Shown here: positions 34,297-42,856 of the stretch, in pieces
Numbering within the stretch: the stretch's first letter is position 1
How the letters are laid out: each line of letters opens with the position of its first letter
Assembly (NCBI RefSeq): GCF_003546865.1
Contig: NZ_CP023434.1
Span: 310,001-374,000, forward strand
Reading direction: 5' to 3'
Source of the DNA: Suicoccus acidiformans
GTDB taxonomy: Bacteria; Bacillota; Bacilli; Lactobacillales; Aerococcaceae
DNA: 64,000 nucleotides
The notes under the pieces: generated by a model
The model's input: only the letters and a program-made list of their open reading frames with translations
Databases searched by the model: none
What the model was told of the DNA's origin: nothing
Program-made: the position numbers and the translations under genes

Positions 34297-35532
34297 TTAA
34301 ATGACCCAGGCTCCTTGGCGGAAAATAGGGATTCTTTGCCCGTCTTGGGTAATGCCATCAATGTCCATCTCGGCGGACCCAATCATAAAGTCAACATGGA
34401 CGGTTGAGCGGTTCAAGCCAGCTGCTTCCAATTCCTCTTGGCTCATTTCGGTCCCCCCTTTAACAGACGTTGCGTAGGCTTGGCCGATGGCTAAGTGATT
34501 TGAAGCATTCTCGTCAAACAGGGTATTGTAGAAAATAATTCCTGATTGAGAAATCGGTGATGCATGCGGCACTAAAGCAACCTCACCGAGAGCTTTGGCA
34601 CCCTTGTTGTTTTCAATCAGACGGTGTAAGGTTTCCTCGCCTTCCTTAGCACTTGCTTGGACAATCTGCCCATCTTCGAAATGGAATACCATGCCATCGA
34701 TGACGGTCCCCCCGTAGCTAAGGGGCTTGGTGCTAGAGACTACGCCTGAAGCTTGGCGGAAGTCTGGAGCGGTGAAGACTTCTTCTGTAGGCATATTAGC
34801 GATAAAACTTTCGCCTTGCTGGTTCACGCTACCGGCACTTTCCCAGACATGGTTGTCAGGTAAGCCGAGGGTAAAGTCAGTGCCTGGCGCTGTATAATGT
34901 AGCTGGGCGAATTGCTGTTTATTTAAATAGTCTGCCTTGGCTTGTAAAGTTGCTTCATGTTCATCCCAGGCTTGAATAGGGTCAGCTTGGTCAACCCGGC
35001 AAGCTTTAAAGATATGTTCCCACAGAGCGTCTAAGGCTGCTTCCGGGGCTAAGTCTGGAAAGACGAGTTCGGCCCAGGCTTGGCCAGCCCCTGCGACAAC
35101 GAGCCAGCTAACTTGATTGGCTTGGGTTGCCAGACGAATCTCTTGCATGGCTTTGGCGTTGGCTAGGTTAGCTGCGCTAATTTTGTCAGGATCAATGCCG
35201 TTGAGAGCATTAGGGTTCGATGAGCGCAAGGCAATACGCTTCGCGCGCTTATTCAAGAGGTCATGCGCTTCGTCCACCTTATATTGAGGAATGTCAACCA
35301 GAGTCTCAGTATCTTGATAAGTATAGTGGGTCCGAGTAATCGCATCATCGTTCCAAAAAACGACGACTTGCTTCGCACCAGCTTTGTAGGCCGCTTCAGT
35401 CATGAGTCGGGTGAGCGGGGCTTGCTCAAGGTCGGCGGAGATTTGTACATAATCACCGGCTTGGACGTTGACCCCTTTTTGGATAATTAGTTGGGCGTAT
35501 TTGCTGAGTAATTCATTAAAGTTGTCTAACAT
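34297..35532 (-). CDS. M29-family aminopeptidase (AmpS/PepS type)
   Basis: A cytosolic metallo-aminopeptidase. Its 411 residues fit the family. It opens FNELLSKYAQLIIQKGVNVQAGDYV and carries the expected metal-site segments: GGTVIDGMVFHFEDGQIV, LGEVALVPHASPIS, FDENASNHLAIGQAY and the C-terminal STVHVDFMIGSAEMDIDG with its His and Asp. The ribosome binding site AAGGGATG lies in the end of the flavodoxin gene 8 bases upstream, so the two form an operon. Confidence 0.93.
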   Translation of the reverse strand: MLDNFNELLSKYAQLIIQKGVNVQAGDYVQISADLEQAPLTRLMTEAAYKAGAKQVVVFWNDDAITRTHYTYQDTETLVDIPQYKVDEAHDLLNKRAKRIALRSSNPNALNGIDPDKISAANLANAKAMQEIRLATQANQVSWLVVAGAGQAWAELVFPDLAPEAALDALWEHIFKACRVDQADPIQAWDEHEATLQAKADYLNKQQFAQLHYTAPGTDFTLGLPDNHVWESAGSVNQQGESFIANMPTEEVFTAPDFRQASGVVSSTKPLSYGGTVIDGMVFHFEDGQIVQASAKEGEETLHRLIENNKGAKALGEVALVPHASPISQSGIIFYNTLFDENASNHLAIGQAYATSVKGGTEMSQEELEAAGLNRSTVHVDFMIGSAEMDIDGITQDGQRIPIFRQGAWVI

Positions 35533-35540
35533 AGCTGACT

Positions 35541-35993
35541 CTACATCCCTTCGAAAGTTTTGACAATATTATCGGCTAACGTGCGTAAGTTCTCCTCATC
35601 CTCATCTTCGGGGTAAAGGTTCACTTTAACACCCGTGCCACCTTTAGTTGCGCCGGCTGCTTCAAAAGCCGCTTCGAAATCATCAACGGCAGTACAGAAC
35701 ACCGGATAGAAATCATCACCCGAACCGAAGGCACCGTACACTTTGCCTGAAAGGTCCAACTCCTGCATCTCTTCGTGGAAGTCTTCCATCTCGTCTGGTA
35801 GTACACCGTCAACTCCATAAGTATAGCTACCAACTAGGACGATGTCATAATCGAGAAAGTCCTCAGGGTCGGCGTCCATAACGTCATACATGGTAACGTC
35901 AATATTATGTGATTCTAATTGTTCTTGCACGATATCGCAGCAAGCCTCGGTATTTCCGGTCAAACTGGTATATATAATTAAAGCTTCAGCCAT
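35541..35993 (-). CDS. Flavodoxin
   Basis: A small FMN electron carrier of 150 residues. The phosphate loop YTSLTGNTEACCD starts at residue 8, VLVGSYTYGVDGVLPDEM and GAFGSGDDFYPVFC are the two isoalloxazine-contacting loops, and the protein is strongly acidic, as usual. ATG 35993 follows AAAGGAGG, while the open frame extends upstream without support. A transcriptional unit with the downstream aminopeptidase gene is likely. Confidence 0.92.
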   Translation of the reverse strand: MAEALIIYTSLTGNTEACCDIVQEQLESHNIDVTMYDVMDADPEDFLDYDIVLVGSYTYGVDGVLPDEMEDFHEEMQELDLSGKVYGAFGSGDDFYPVFCTAVDDFEAAFEAAGATKGGTGVKVNLYPEDEDEENLRTLADNIVKTFEGM

Positions 35994-35999
35994 AAAGCT

Positions 36000-36216
36000 G
36001 CCTCCTTTGAGTATTATTTCTTTTATTATAGCAAAACTTAGGAAGCTTGGGAATGATGCGTTTGGCTGAGGTGTTGTCCTAATAGGAGGATAGTTATTAG
36101 AAGGTGGGCTAGGTGTTTGGACGCTAAGCTTTCTCTTGTCGCTTTGTGACCGTTCAGGCAAAAAGGTGAATCTTTGTGTACGCTGGATGTAAATTTATGT
36201 ATGATTTGTCGCTGGG
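36000..36216. other. Intergenic region before repeat array 4
   Basis: I see no gene. The flavodoxin promoter should lie here on the minus strand; TTATAATAAAAG-like A/T-rich sequence at about 36020-36035 is a possible -10 region. The stretch 36371-36600, beyond the array, also holds nothing recognisable. Confidence 0.4.
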
Positions 36217-36370
36217 ATTCCTTGGGGAGTGTCTCCCACGGCATAAATTTCGCCGTTTATTCCGTGGAGATTGCTCCCGACGGAATTTTGGCAAATTTTT
36301 ATTCCGCGGGACCACTTCTCAACGGAATTTTTCAAGGATTATATTCCGTCGGACGTCTTTCTCGCGTAAT
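36217..36370. repeat. 42-base-period palindromic repeat, array 4 (4 units)
   Basis: Units start at 36217, 36259, 36301 and 36343, each 42 bases apart. The outer units are the most diverged (ATTCCTTGGG ... CCACGGCAT and ATTCCGTCGG ... TCGCGTAAT). The inner two retain ATTCCG/CGGAAT arms. This is the longest array in the window. Confidence 0.88.
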
Positions 36371-36610
36371 CTAATCTAGATAATGCCAGAGCTGTCCAAA
36401 TAATGTACAGTATAATATACGATTACAGTTTGAAACTTGTGCTAACATTGTCTTTAGTTTATAGGATTTATGTATTCTTAGTGTAGATTGCAAACCAAGA
36501 ATAGGCTTCCTTCACCCTTATAGGCTTATAGAGTAGTTACTTAAGCAGGATTTCTAGTTTCGCATTTTTATAGAATCTTCATAGAAATCTCATCAATTTC
36601 CTTCAAGGTA

Positions 36611-36619
36611 TGATATAAT
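36611..36619 (+). promoter_or_regulatory. Extended -10 promoter of galE and the polysaccharide cluster
   Basis: TGATATAAT is an extended -10 with a perfect TATAAT hexamer, about 43 bases before the GTG start. The -35 is weak (CATCAA). Confidence 0.6.
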
Positions 36620-36661
36620 AAGCCGAACTATACTAGAAATGAAAAGGGGCGTAGATCCAGA

Positions 36662-37675
36662 GTGAAATTACTAATCACAGGTGGCGCAGGTTATATTGGC
36701 AGTCATACTGCGGTGGAACTGCTGGCGGATGGACACGATGTGGTCATTGTTGATGATTTGTCTAATAGCAGTCGTGAAGTACTTCGCCGCATTGAAGCAA
36801 TTTCTGGCCGGAAAGTTACCTTCTACCAAAGGAATATACTTGATACGGACGCGATGCGCGACATCTTTGCTAAAGAAGTTGTGGATGGGGTGATTCACTT
36901 TGCGGCCTTTAAAGCAGTAGGTGAATCGGTTGAAAAACCATTGGAGTATTACCACAACAACATTACAGGAACGATTCAGCTGTTGCATTTAATGCGGCAA
37001 TTTGACGTGAAACGCTTTATTCTCAGCTCATCTGCGACAGTGTACGGTATGGAGAACCCGTCCCCATTGAACGAGAGCATGCCGATTGGCCAAGCGACGA
37101 ATCCATATGGCTATACGAAGATTGTGAACGAGCAACTCTTACAGGACTTATACCGGGCGGAACCGGATTGGTCGATTGTTCTTTTGCGCTACTTTAACCC
37201 AATTGGAGCGCATGAGTCGGGCCAAATTGGCGAGAATCCTAATGGGGTGCCGAATAATTTGATGCCTTACGTTACCCAAGTAGCCATTGGCAAGCTGGAA
37301 CAGGTGCATGTCTATGGGGATGATTATCCAACCCCAGATGGTACAGGTGTCCGCGATTATATTCATGTTGTTGACTTAGCCAAGGGACACATGGCTGCTT
37401 TGCGTGATTTTGACAAGGCGGGACTTACGACATATAACTTAGGCACTGGCGAAGGCTATAGTGTTTTGGATTTAATTCATGCTTTTGAGAAGGCGAATGA
37501 TATTAAGATTCCTTATCAAATCGATGGCCGCCGGGCAGGCGACGTAGCCGTGTGTTACGCCGACCCTAGCAAGGCGCAAGAGGAATTAGCCTGGACGGCT
37601 CAATACGACTTAGAGGATATGTGCCGGGATAGCTGGCGCTGGCAAAGTCAGAATCCGAACGGATATGAGGCTTAA
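36662..37675 (+). CDS. galE: UDP-glucose 4-epimerase
   Basis: Interconverts UDP-glucose and UDP-galactose, supplying galactose residues for surface polysaccharide. Its 337 residues are full length. The NAD loop is TGGAGYIGSHTAVELL, the catalytic Ser lies in SSSATVYG and the Tyr-Lys pair in NPYGYTKIVNEQ. The start is GTG 36662; AAAGGGGC lies about 13 bases upstream, slightly far. It is the first gene of the cluster and is followed after 2 bases by the LCP-like gene. Confidence 0.95.
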   Translation: MKLLITGGAGYIGSHTAVELLADGHDVVIVDDLSNSSREVLRRIEAISGRKVTFYQRNILDTDAMRDIFAKEVVDGVIHFAAFKAVGESVEKPLEYYHNNITGTIQLLHLMRQFDVKRFILSSSATVYGMENPSPLNESMPIGQATNPYGYTKIVNEQLLQDLYRAEPDWSIVLLRYFNPIGAHESGQIGENPNGVPNNLMPYVTQVAIGKLEQVHVYGDDYPTPDGTGVRDYIHVVDLAKGHMAALRDFDKAGLTTYNLGTGEGYSVLDLIHAFEKANDIKIPYQIDGRRAGDVAVCYADPSKAQEELAWTAQYDLEDMCRDSWRWQSQNPNGYEA

Positions 37676-37677
37676 AG

Positions 37678-38625
37678 ATGAGTCGGAATCGTCGTCCTAG
37701 AGCAACAGCTTATCAAACAATCCAAACAAACCGACGGCGTAAACTACGTAAAATTCCGATTCTCCTCTTTATTATGATGGTTGCATTGGTCATTATTTGC
37801 TCTGTTGCCTTGAGGCAATACACGAATATCCAGAATGCTTATTATGAATATATCTATGAAGACGATTTGGAGATTCTACCGCATGAACCCCTTACCCATA
37901 ATCAGGCAGTGAATGTATTGATTGCTGGCATTGATTACTTGGAAAGCGGCCGAATTGGTCCGGAAGAAGTGGATATTATTGACATTATCTCGGTGGATCC
38001 TGCGAATGCGCACAGTGCGCATATCCAATTTAGTAATCAACTGAAAGTTGACTCGAATCCTGATGCCTTAACTTTAGGTAGTGTTTATACCAATCAGGGG
38101 GTTAAGGCGGTCACTAATGTAGTCGATGGATTCACCCAAGTGGAGTCCGATTATTATGTAATGCTTCGCCTGTCAGAATTACGCACCGTGGTGGATGTAC
38201 TGGGTGAAGTGGACATCCAATTAGATGAAGCGATTGATGTCGCTGATGTTTCCATGCGACCGGGGGAGACTAAGCAGTTGAATGGTCGCCAGATTGAGCT
38301 ACTTAATCAGCGTCAAGTTGATGAGGCTGAAGCTGATTTTATCCACCGGCAACGGCAACTCCTAATCCAGGTAATGCAGGCCTTCTTCTCCTGGGAGCAT
38401 GTCTGGGATTACCCGGCTTATCTCAAAGAATTGGAAACAGTGGTTCAGTCAGATGTCCCTTTCTGGCAATGGGTGTATCTCATCCGTCCTTCTTGCCAGG
38501 AAGCGTTACAGAACACGACGCAACTGCAAGTTGACGAGACAAATGTGGCTGATTTATCGAAGAATGACGCGGCCATTAGTGAAGAAGTACGTAAGCTTTT
38601 AGTTCCAACGGATTATGAGAATTAG
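37678..38625 (+). CDS. LCP-fold protein lacking catalytic motifs
   Basis: A 315-residue protein with one N-terminal membrane span (about 27-47) and an extracellular domain related to the LytR-CpsA-Psr family: VNVLIAGIDYL corresponds to the usual VNVLLxGxD strand, and the domain order follows the next gene. The catalytic residues are absent. The GRSDT segment reads PEEVDIIDI, the SIPRDT segment reads IQFSNQLKV, and the RxRxxDxxxxxR helix reads RQVDEAEADFIHRQRQ. A non-enzymatic partner of the adjacent LCP enzyme is my inference. Clustered with galE and the canonical LCP gene. Confidence 0.75.
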   Translation: MSRNRRPRATAYQTIQTNRRRKLRKIPILLFIMMVALVIICSVALRQYTNIQNAYYEYIYEDDLEILPHEPLTHNQAVNVLIAGIDYLESGRIGPEEVDIIDIISVDPANAHSAHIQFSNQLKVDSNPDALTLGSVYTNQGVKAVTNVVDGFTQVESDYYVMLRLSELRTVVDVLGEVDIQLDEAIDVADVSMRPGETKQLNGRQIELLNQRQVDEAEADFIHRQRQLLIQVMQAFFSWEHVWDYPAYLKELETVVQSDVPFWQWVYLIRPSCQEALQNTTQLQVDETNVADLSKNDAAISEEVRKLLVPTDYEN

Positions 38626-38636
38626 GTTGTGATTGA

Positions 38637-40019
38637 TTGAAGAAGTTGTTTAGAAAAGAGAGAAGTAACGTTAATTATTGGCAAATATTACGTAGATTGC
38701 TTGTGTTGGTATTGGTTGTCTTAGCGGCCGTAGCCGGGAAAGTGACCCGCGATTTGAAAACCGCCGTCGACACAATGAGCCAGGAAGTGGCAGTTGATCC
38801 GATGCGAGAGCAGGACGTTGAATTGACTCAAGGTCATCCAATTAATGTCCTGTTAGTCGGCTTAGATGGAGATGCACGTGAAAATGATCCGAAACGATCG
38901 GACACATTGATTTTAGTGAATGTTAACCCGGAAAACCAAAGTATGAAGATGCTCAGCATTCCCCGGGATACCTTAGTCGATATTCCTGGCCAAAGTGAAC
39001 CAGACAAGGTGAACCATGCCTTCGCCTTTGGGGGCATTGAGCTGACGATTGAGACCTTGCAGAATTACCTACAGGTGCCGATTGATTACTATGCGGTCAT
39101 TAATATGCAAAGTTTAATCGAGGTGATTGACGCAATTGGTGGTATTGAGGTGACGAGTCCTTTGAGCTTTGAATATCGGGGGACGGAGTTTCATGAAGGA
39201 GAGACCCGCCAGGTGGACGGTGTCAAGGCAATGAATTTTGCTCGGATGCGTTACGATGATCCAGAGGGTGAAATCGGCCGGCAAAATCGCCAGAAAATTG
39301 TCATCAAAGCGATGATTGATAAGGTGCTAAGTATGGATGGCGTTGCGGCCTATCCGCGTCTCCTGCAGGTCGTTTCACGCAATGTCCAGACGAATGTGAA
39401 CCTGGGTGAATTATTGTCCATTTACCAGTATTATTTACCTGCTTTGAATCACATTAGCTCCATTAAATTTGAGCAATTAGAAGAGGTCTTTATGGATGAA
39501 GTATTTTACTTCAATATTCCCCTTAGCTCGCGGGTGAAAGTGTCTAACGAATACCGCCTGCTGTCCGGCCTGCGCCCGATTACGCAAAGTGCCTTAGCTG
39601 ACCCATTGGGAACTGGAGAAGCTGGCCAAGAAGGGGAAGAAGAGCAGGGAATGAGCGCCACTCGAACGGATTTAGTGATTATTAATCAGTATCCTTCCGG
39701 CTTGACTGAAGAGGACTACCAAGAAGTGATGGACGAGCAGAGCAGTATCGAAACGATTCGACAACATCGCCATCAAGCACCGGCTGAACCTGCTCAGCTA
39801 CCAACCTATGAGTCCTATAGTGGCTATAGTACCAGCCCGTCTTATTCAGAAGGTGCTGGGTCGGGTGGAAATAGCCAAAGTTACCAAAATCCAGGTGAGC
39901 CAGCGGGAAGCCAGGCGGTCAATTATGAAGAAGCGCCGGTTTATGAGGAGCCCCCTTTTTACTACTCATACAACACACCGGCTACTGAGGAACCAATCGA
40001 GCCGGCTGCGGTGGAATGA
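38637..40019 (+). CDS. LCP-family glycopolymer transferase (LytR-CpsA-Psr)
   Basis: Attaches undecaprenyl-linked glycopolymers to peptidoglycan at the outer membrane face. There is an N-terminal membrane span (about 14-33). The LCP domain (about 65-260) has the catalytic set KRSDTLILVNV, LSIPRDTLVDIPG and FARMRYDDPEGEIGRQNRQK. A long C-terminal tail (about 330-460) is rich in Ser, Tyr, Pro, Gln and Glu and probably lies in the wall. The start is TTG 38637, since no ATG or GTG in frame fits the family start KKLFRKERS. It sits 11 bases after the LCP-like gene and before the sugar-polymer genes it probably serves. Confidence 0.92.
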   Translation: MKKLFRKERSNVNYWQILRRLLVLVLVVLAAVAGKVTRDLKTAVDTMSQEVAVDPMREQDVELTQGHPINVLLVGLDGDARENDPKRSDTLILVNVNPENQSMKMLSIPRDTLVDIPGQSEPDKVNHAFAFGGIELTIETLQNYLQVPIDYYAVINMQSLIEVIDAIGGIEVTSPLSFEYRGTEFHEGETRQVDGVKAMNFARMRYDDPEGEIGRQNRQKIVIKAMIDKVLSMDGVAAYPRLLQVVSRNVQTNVNLGELLSIYQYYLPALNHISSIKFEQLEEVFMDEVFYFNIPLSSRVKVSNEYRLLSGLRPITQSALADPLGTGEAGQEGEEEQGMSATRTDLVIINQYPSGLTEEDYQEVMDEQSSIETIRQHRHQAPAEPAQLPTYESYSGYSTSPSYSEGAGSGGNSQSYQNPGEPAGSQAVNYEEAPVYEEPPFYYSYNTPATEEPIEPAAVE

Positions 40020-40039
40020 TTTTGGAATGTGAACGAACT

Positions 40040-40078
40040 AGGAGCTATAGTGCAGCGGACACGTAGCTCCTCTCTTTG
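40040..40078 (+). terminator. Weak terminator between the LCP and GT4 genes
   Basis: AGGAGCTA (40040-40047) pairs with TAGCTCCT (40064-40071), followed by CTCTTTG. The T tract is poor, so read-through is likely. Confidence 0.45.
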
Positions 40079-40192
40079 TGAGAAGATATAGAGCAATGTG
40101 CCGTGAAGTAAAAGATAAAATTCGACAGGAAATGTTGATAAGACGTAATCTCGCTCGCCACACAAAGTTTGGTCGCCGGAAGGCAACATTTA

Positions 40193-40201
40193 TGGTATAC
40201 T
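40193..40201 (+). promoter_or_regulatory. Extended -10 promoter before the GT4-flippase block
   Basis: TGGTATACT is an extended -10, with hexamer TATACT at 40196-40201. It gives the distal polysaccharide genes a possible promoter of their own. Confidence 0.5.
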
Positions 40202-40263
40202 GTTGCAATGTATTACAGAAGAAATGAGGGATGTCAATGTACATAGGTCGCAAGGGGCCTGTG

Positions 40264-41406
40264 ATGCGTGTGCTTCATATAATGAGTGGTTACGGTGGAG
40301 GAATCTCGACCTTTATTCATAATATCGCCAGTTCAATTCAAGCTTATGGCATTCTCTTTGACGTAGTGACCTATGACGAGGTGCCTGAGAGCTTTCGCCA
40401 GGTGATTCAAGTAACCGGCGGAGATGTCTATCAATTAAACAACCCCAAAAAACATGGTTGGCGCAGTTTCAAAGCGTCTTTCACCCGAGTGATGGATTTA
40501 TATCAGTACGACTTGGTGCATTGTCATATAGCGGGCTACCGGGCTTATATTTATAAGCAGCTTGCACAAGCGAAGGGGATTCAGCGCTTTGTTGTCCATG
40601 CGCATTATAGCGTGAATGAGAGCCAATTACATCCTCTTGAGCGCTTAAGGCATCAAATTGATCAGCAGGTAAATCGCTATGTGTCTGATGCTTACATTGG
40701 TTGCAGTCGTATGGCAATCAAATCCCTATACGGCTACGCTATTCCCAATCAGCAGATGATGGTCATTCCCAACAGTATCGATCCGGATGAATACCTACTA
40801 GATGCCGCAACCTTCCAAGCTAAACGAGATACTTTCCGGCAGAATCACGGTCTAACAGACGATGATTTTGTAATTGGTCAAATAGGCCGTTTAGCCCCAG
40901 GCAAAAATCATCGACTCACCCTAGAGGTTGCCAGCCATGCACGCCTTCAAGGCTTGGCTGGTCGCTTCTTTATTGCCGGAGCAGGTGCCTTAGAAGCTGA
41001 TTTACAGCAAGAGATACGTAGTCGATCCTTAGAAGGTCGCGTCGTTATGCTAGGGCGAGTATCGCCTATTGCGGATTTCTTCCCAGCCCTGGATTGCCTG
41101 ATTTTCCCTTCGAAAAGTGAAGGCTTAGGGACCGTCGCAATTGAAAGTCAGGCTGCTGGGATTCCCGTGGTCATGTCCAATACGATTCCCCGGGAAGCCG
41201 ATTTAGGCTTAGGTTTAGTAAAGCGAACGCCCTTAACAGCAGATGCTGAAACGTTGTACAAGGCCCTCAAAGAAGCTAAGCAACGTAATATCCCAAGCGT
41301 TGACCAGCGCATGGAAGCCTTAGAGAAACATAATTATACGAACGATGAAGCGGCCCGTCTATATACCTTGTATTTGCGCGAAGCTTTGCCTTCGGCCATG
41401 AAATAG
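40264..41406 (+). CDS. Family 4 glycosyltransferase (EpsF-like)
   Basis: Adds a sugar to a lipid-linked intermediate of the surface polysaccharide. I start at ATG 40264, where AAGGGG lies just upstream and the protein opens RVLHIMSGYGGGISTF, the usual GT4 start; ATG 40231 in frame adds 11 residues. The 380-residue protein has HCHIAGYRAYIYKQLA in the acceptor domain, then VIGQIGRLAPGKNH and the donor motif CLIFPSKSEGLGTVAIESQAAGIPVV. It leads a five-gene block of polysaccharide assembly. Confidence 0.9.
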   Translation: MRVLHIMSGYGGGISTFIHNIASSIQAYGILFDVVTYDEVPESFRQVIQVTGGDVYQLNNPKKHGWRSFKASFTRVMDLYQYDLVHCHIAGYRAYIYKQLAQAKGIQRFVVHAHYSVNESQLHPLERLRHQIDQQVNRYVSDAYIGCSRMAIKSLYGYAIPNQQMMVIPNSIDPDEYLLDAATFQAKRDTFRQNHGLTDDDFVIGQIGRLAPGKNHRLTLEVASHARLQGLAGRFFIAGAGALEADLQQEIRSRSLEGRVVMLGRVSPIADFFPALDCLIFPSKSEGLGTVAIESQAAGIPVVMSNTIPREADLGLGLVKRTPLTADAETLYKALKEAKQRNIPSVDQRMEALEKHNYTNDEAARLYTLYLREALPSAMK

Positions 41407-41419
41407 GAGTGATTGCAGC

Positions 41420-42847
41420 TTGGAAAAGTTTTTGAAGCGATTTTTTGGATTTTCTTTGGGGCCGGTCTTAGGGGCACTCATATCCTTTGTTCAAGTGCCG
41501 GTTCTAACTTACTTCTTAACGGTTGATGAATACGGCTTGGCCGGGGCTTTTCAAACCTTATTGGTGCAAATCCCCAACTTTATTTACATTGGGCTTGACC
41601 AAGCCTATACACGAGAGTATCACCGATTTAAAGATAAACGTTATTTAGCCCAGCAGGCCATGTTAGTGCCAATGTTGGCTGGTGTCTTACTTTTTGTATG
41701 CTTTATTGTCTTTGACGAGCAATTGTCTCTATGGCTATTCGACTCGCCTCATTACCAATATATTGCGTGGTATGCTGGGGTATGGGTGTTGGCCACGGTA
41801 ATTGAGCGCTTTATGCTGTTGACGATTCGCATGGAAGAGCGAGCGTTTGAATATTCCCTATTTAATTTGACTTTGAAGCTCGGTGTTTTTCTCTTCTCGA
41901 TGCTCTGTATTGCAGCGGGTATGCGAGATTTTCGCGTGATTGTCTATGGTTTAATCTTCGGACAACTATTGGTTGACTTAATTCTATTCTGGCGTTATCG
42001 CTATTTGCTGAAATATGATCATTTCCGAGTTGACCAGACACTAATCCAAGGGATGTTGAAATTTGGGGTACCCGTCATGGTTGCGGCGTCGTTAACGTCG
42101 GTTTTGAATAGTGTAGACATGTTGTTTTTGACCGAATTTAGTACGCCAGTCGACCGGGGGATTTATAGTGTGGCCTTTAAGATTTCCAGTGTTATCGGTA
42201 TTTTAAAGACAGCTTTTGCCAGTTTTTGGACACCGACGGCTTACCGGTGGCATGAGGAAGGGAAGTCATTAAATCATTATAAATTTATTAGTGACGCCTT
42301 GCTCATGTTGTTAACGGCTGTATTTTTTGCCCTGCTTCTGGTGAAGAAGCCTATTGGCTGGATTCTTGATTTGGCCTATGATGAGGTTATGTATGGGGAA
42401 GTAATATACATTGTCGGCTTACTCTGTTTGCCACATATTATGTACACTTTATCGGAGACAACCACGTTAGGTATCGTCTTCTCCCGTAAGACCCACTACA
42501 ATATTGTCGTCAGTATCTTAGCTCTACTGCCGAGTTTAATCTTGAATTACATATTGACACCAACTTGGGGCTACCGAGGGGCGGCCTTAGCTTCAGCAGT
42601 CGCTTATATTATCTTTTATTTTGCGCGAACGCTTTTCTCGCGCAGTACCGGCTTTTACTTTCAACAGAAGAAGCAGGTTGTTGTTACTTTGTTAATGTTT
42701 CTGGCAGCATTTATTAACGCCTTTAAGGTGGAGTATATTGAGTGGATTACGCTAGGTTTTACTATTATGGCTTTTGTGTGCCAATTATCCACCTTCAAAG
42801 ACATTGCATCTATTCGCAACAATTCGGATGAGTGGGACTTCTCCTAG
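41420..42847 (+). CDS. Oligosaccharide flippase (Wzx / MATE-like)
   Basis: A membrane protein of 475 residues with about 12-14 hydrophobic spans, resembling the polysaccharide biosynthesis (Wzx) branch of the MOP superfamily. It opens FLKRFFGFSLGPVLGALISFVQVPVLTYFLTVDEYG, the typical first two helices with an amphipathic start. It would move lipid-linked repeat units to the outer face. The start is TTG 41420, preceded by AGGAGTGATTGCAGC. It is 13 bases after the GT4 gene and 9 bases before the polymerase. Confidence 0.9.
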   Translation: MEKFLKRFFGFSLGPVLGALISFVQVPVLTYFLTVDEYGLAGAFQTLLVQIPNFIYIGLDQAYTREYHRFKDKRYLAQQAMLVPMLAGVLLFVCFIVFDEQLSLWLFDSPHYQYIAWYAGVWVLATVIERFMLLTIRMEERAFEYSLFNLTLKLGVFLFSMLCIAAGMRDFRVIVYGLIFGQLLVDLILFWRYRYLLKYDHFRVDQTLIQGMLKFGVPVMVAASLTSVLNSVDMLFLTEFSTPVDRGIYSVAFKISSVIGILKTAFASFWTPTAYRWHEEGKSLNHYKFISDALLMLLTAVFFALLLVKKPIGWILDLAYDEVMYGEVIYIVGLLCLPHIMYTLSETTTLGIVFSRKTHYNIVVSILALLPSLILNYILTPTWGYRGAALASAVAYIIFYFARTLFSRSTGFYFQQKKQVVVTLLMFLAAFINAFKVEYIEWITLGFTIMAFVCQLSTFKDIASIRNNSDEWDFS

Positions 42848-42856
42848 GAGGTATGT

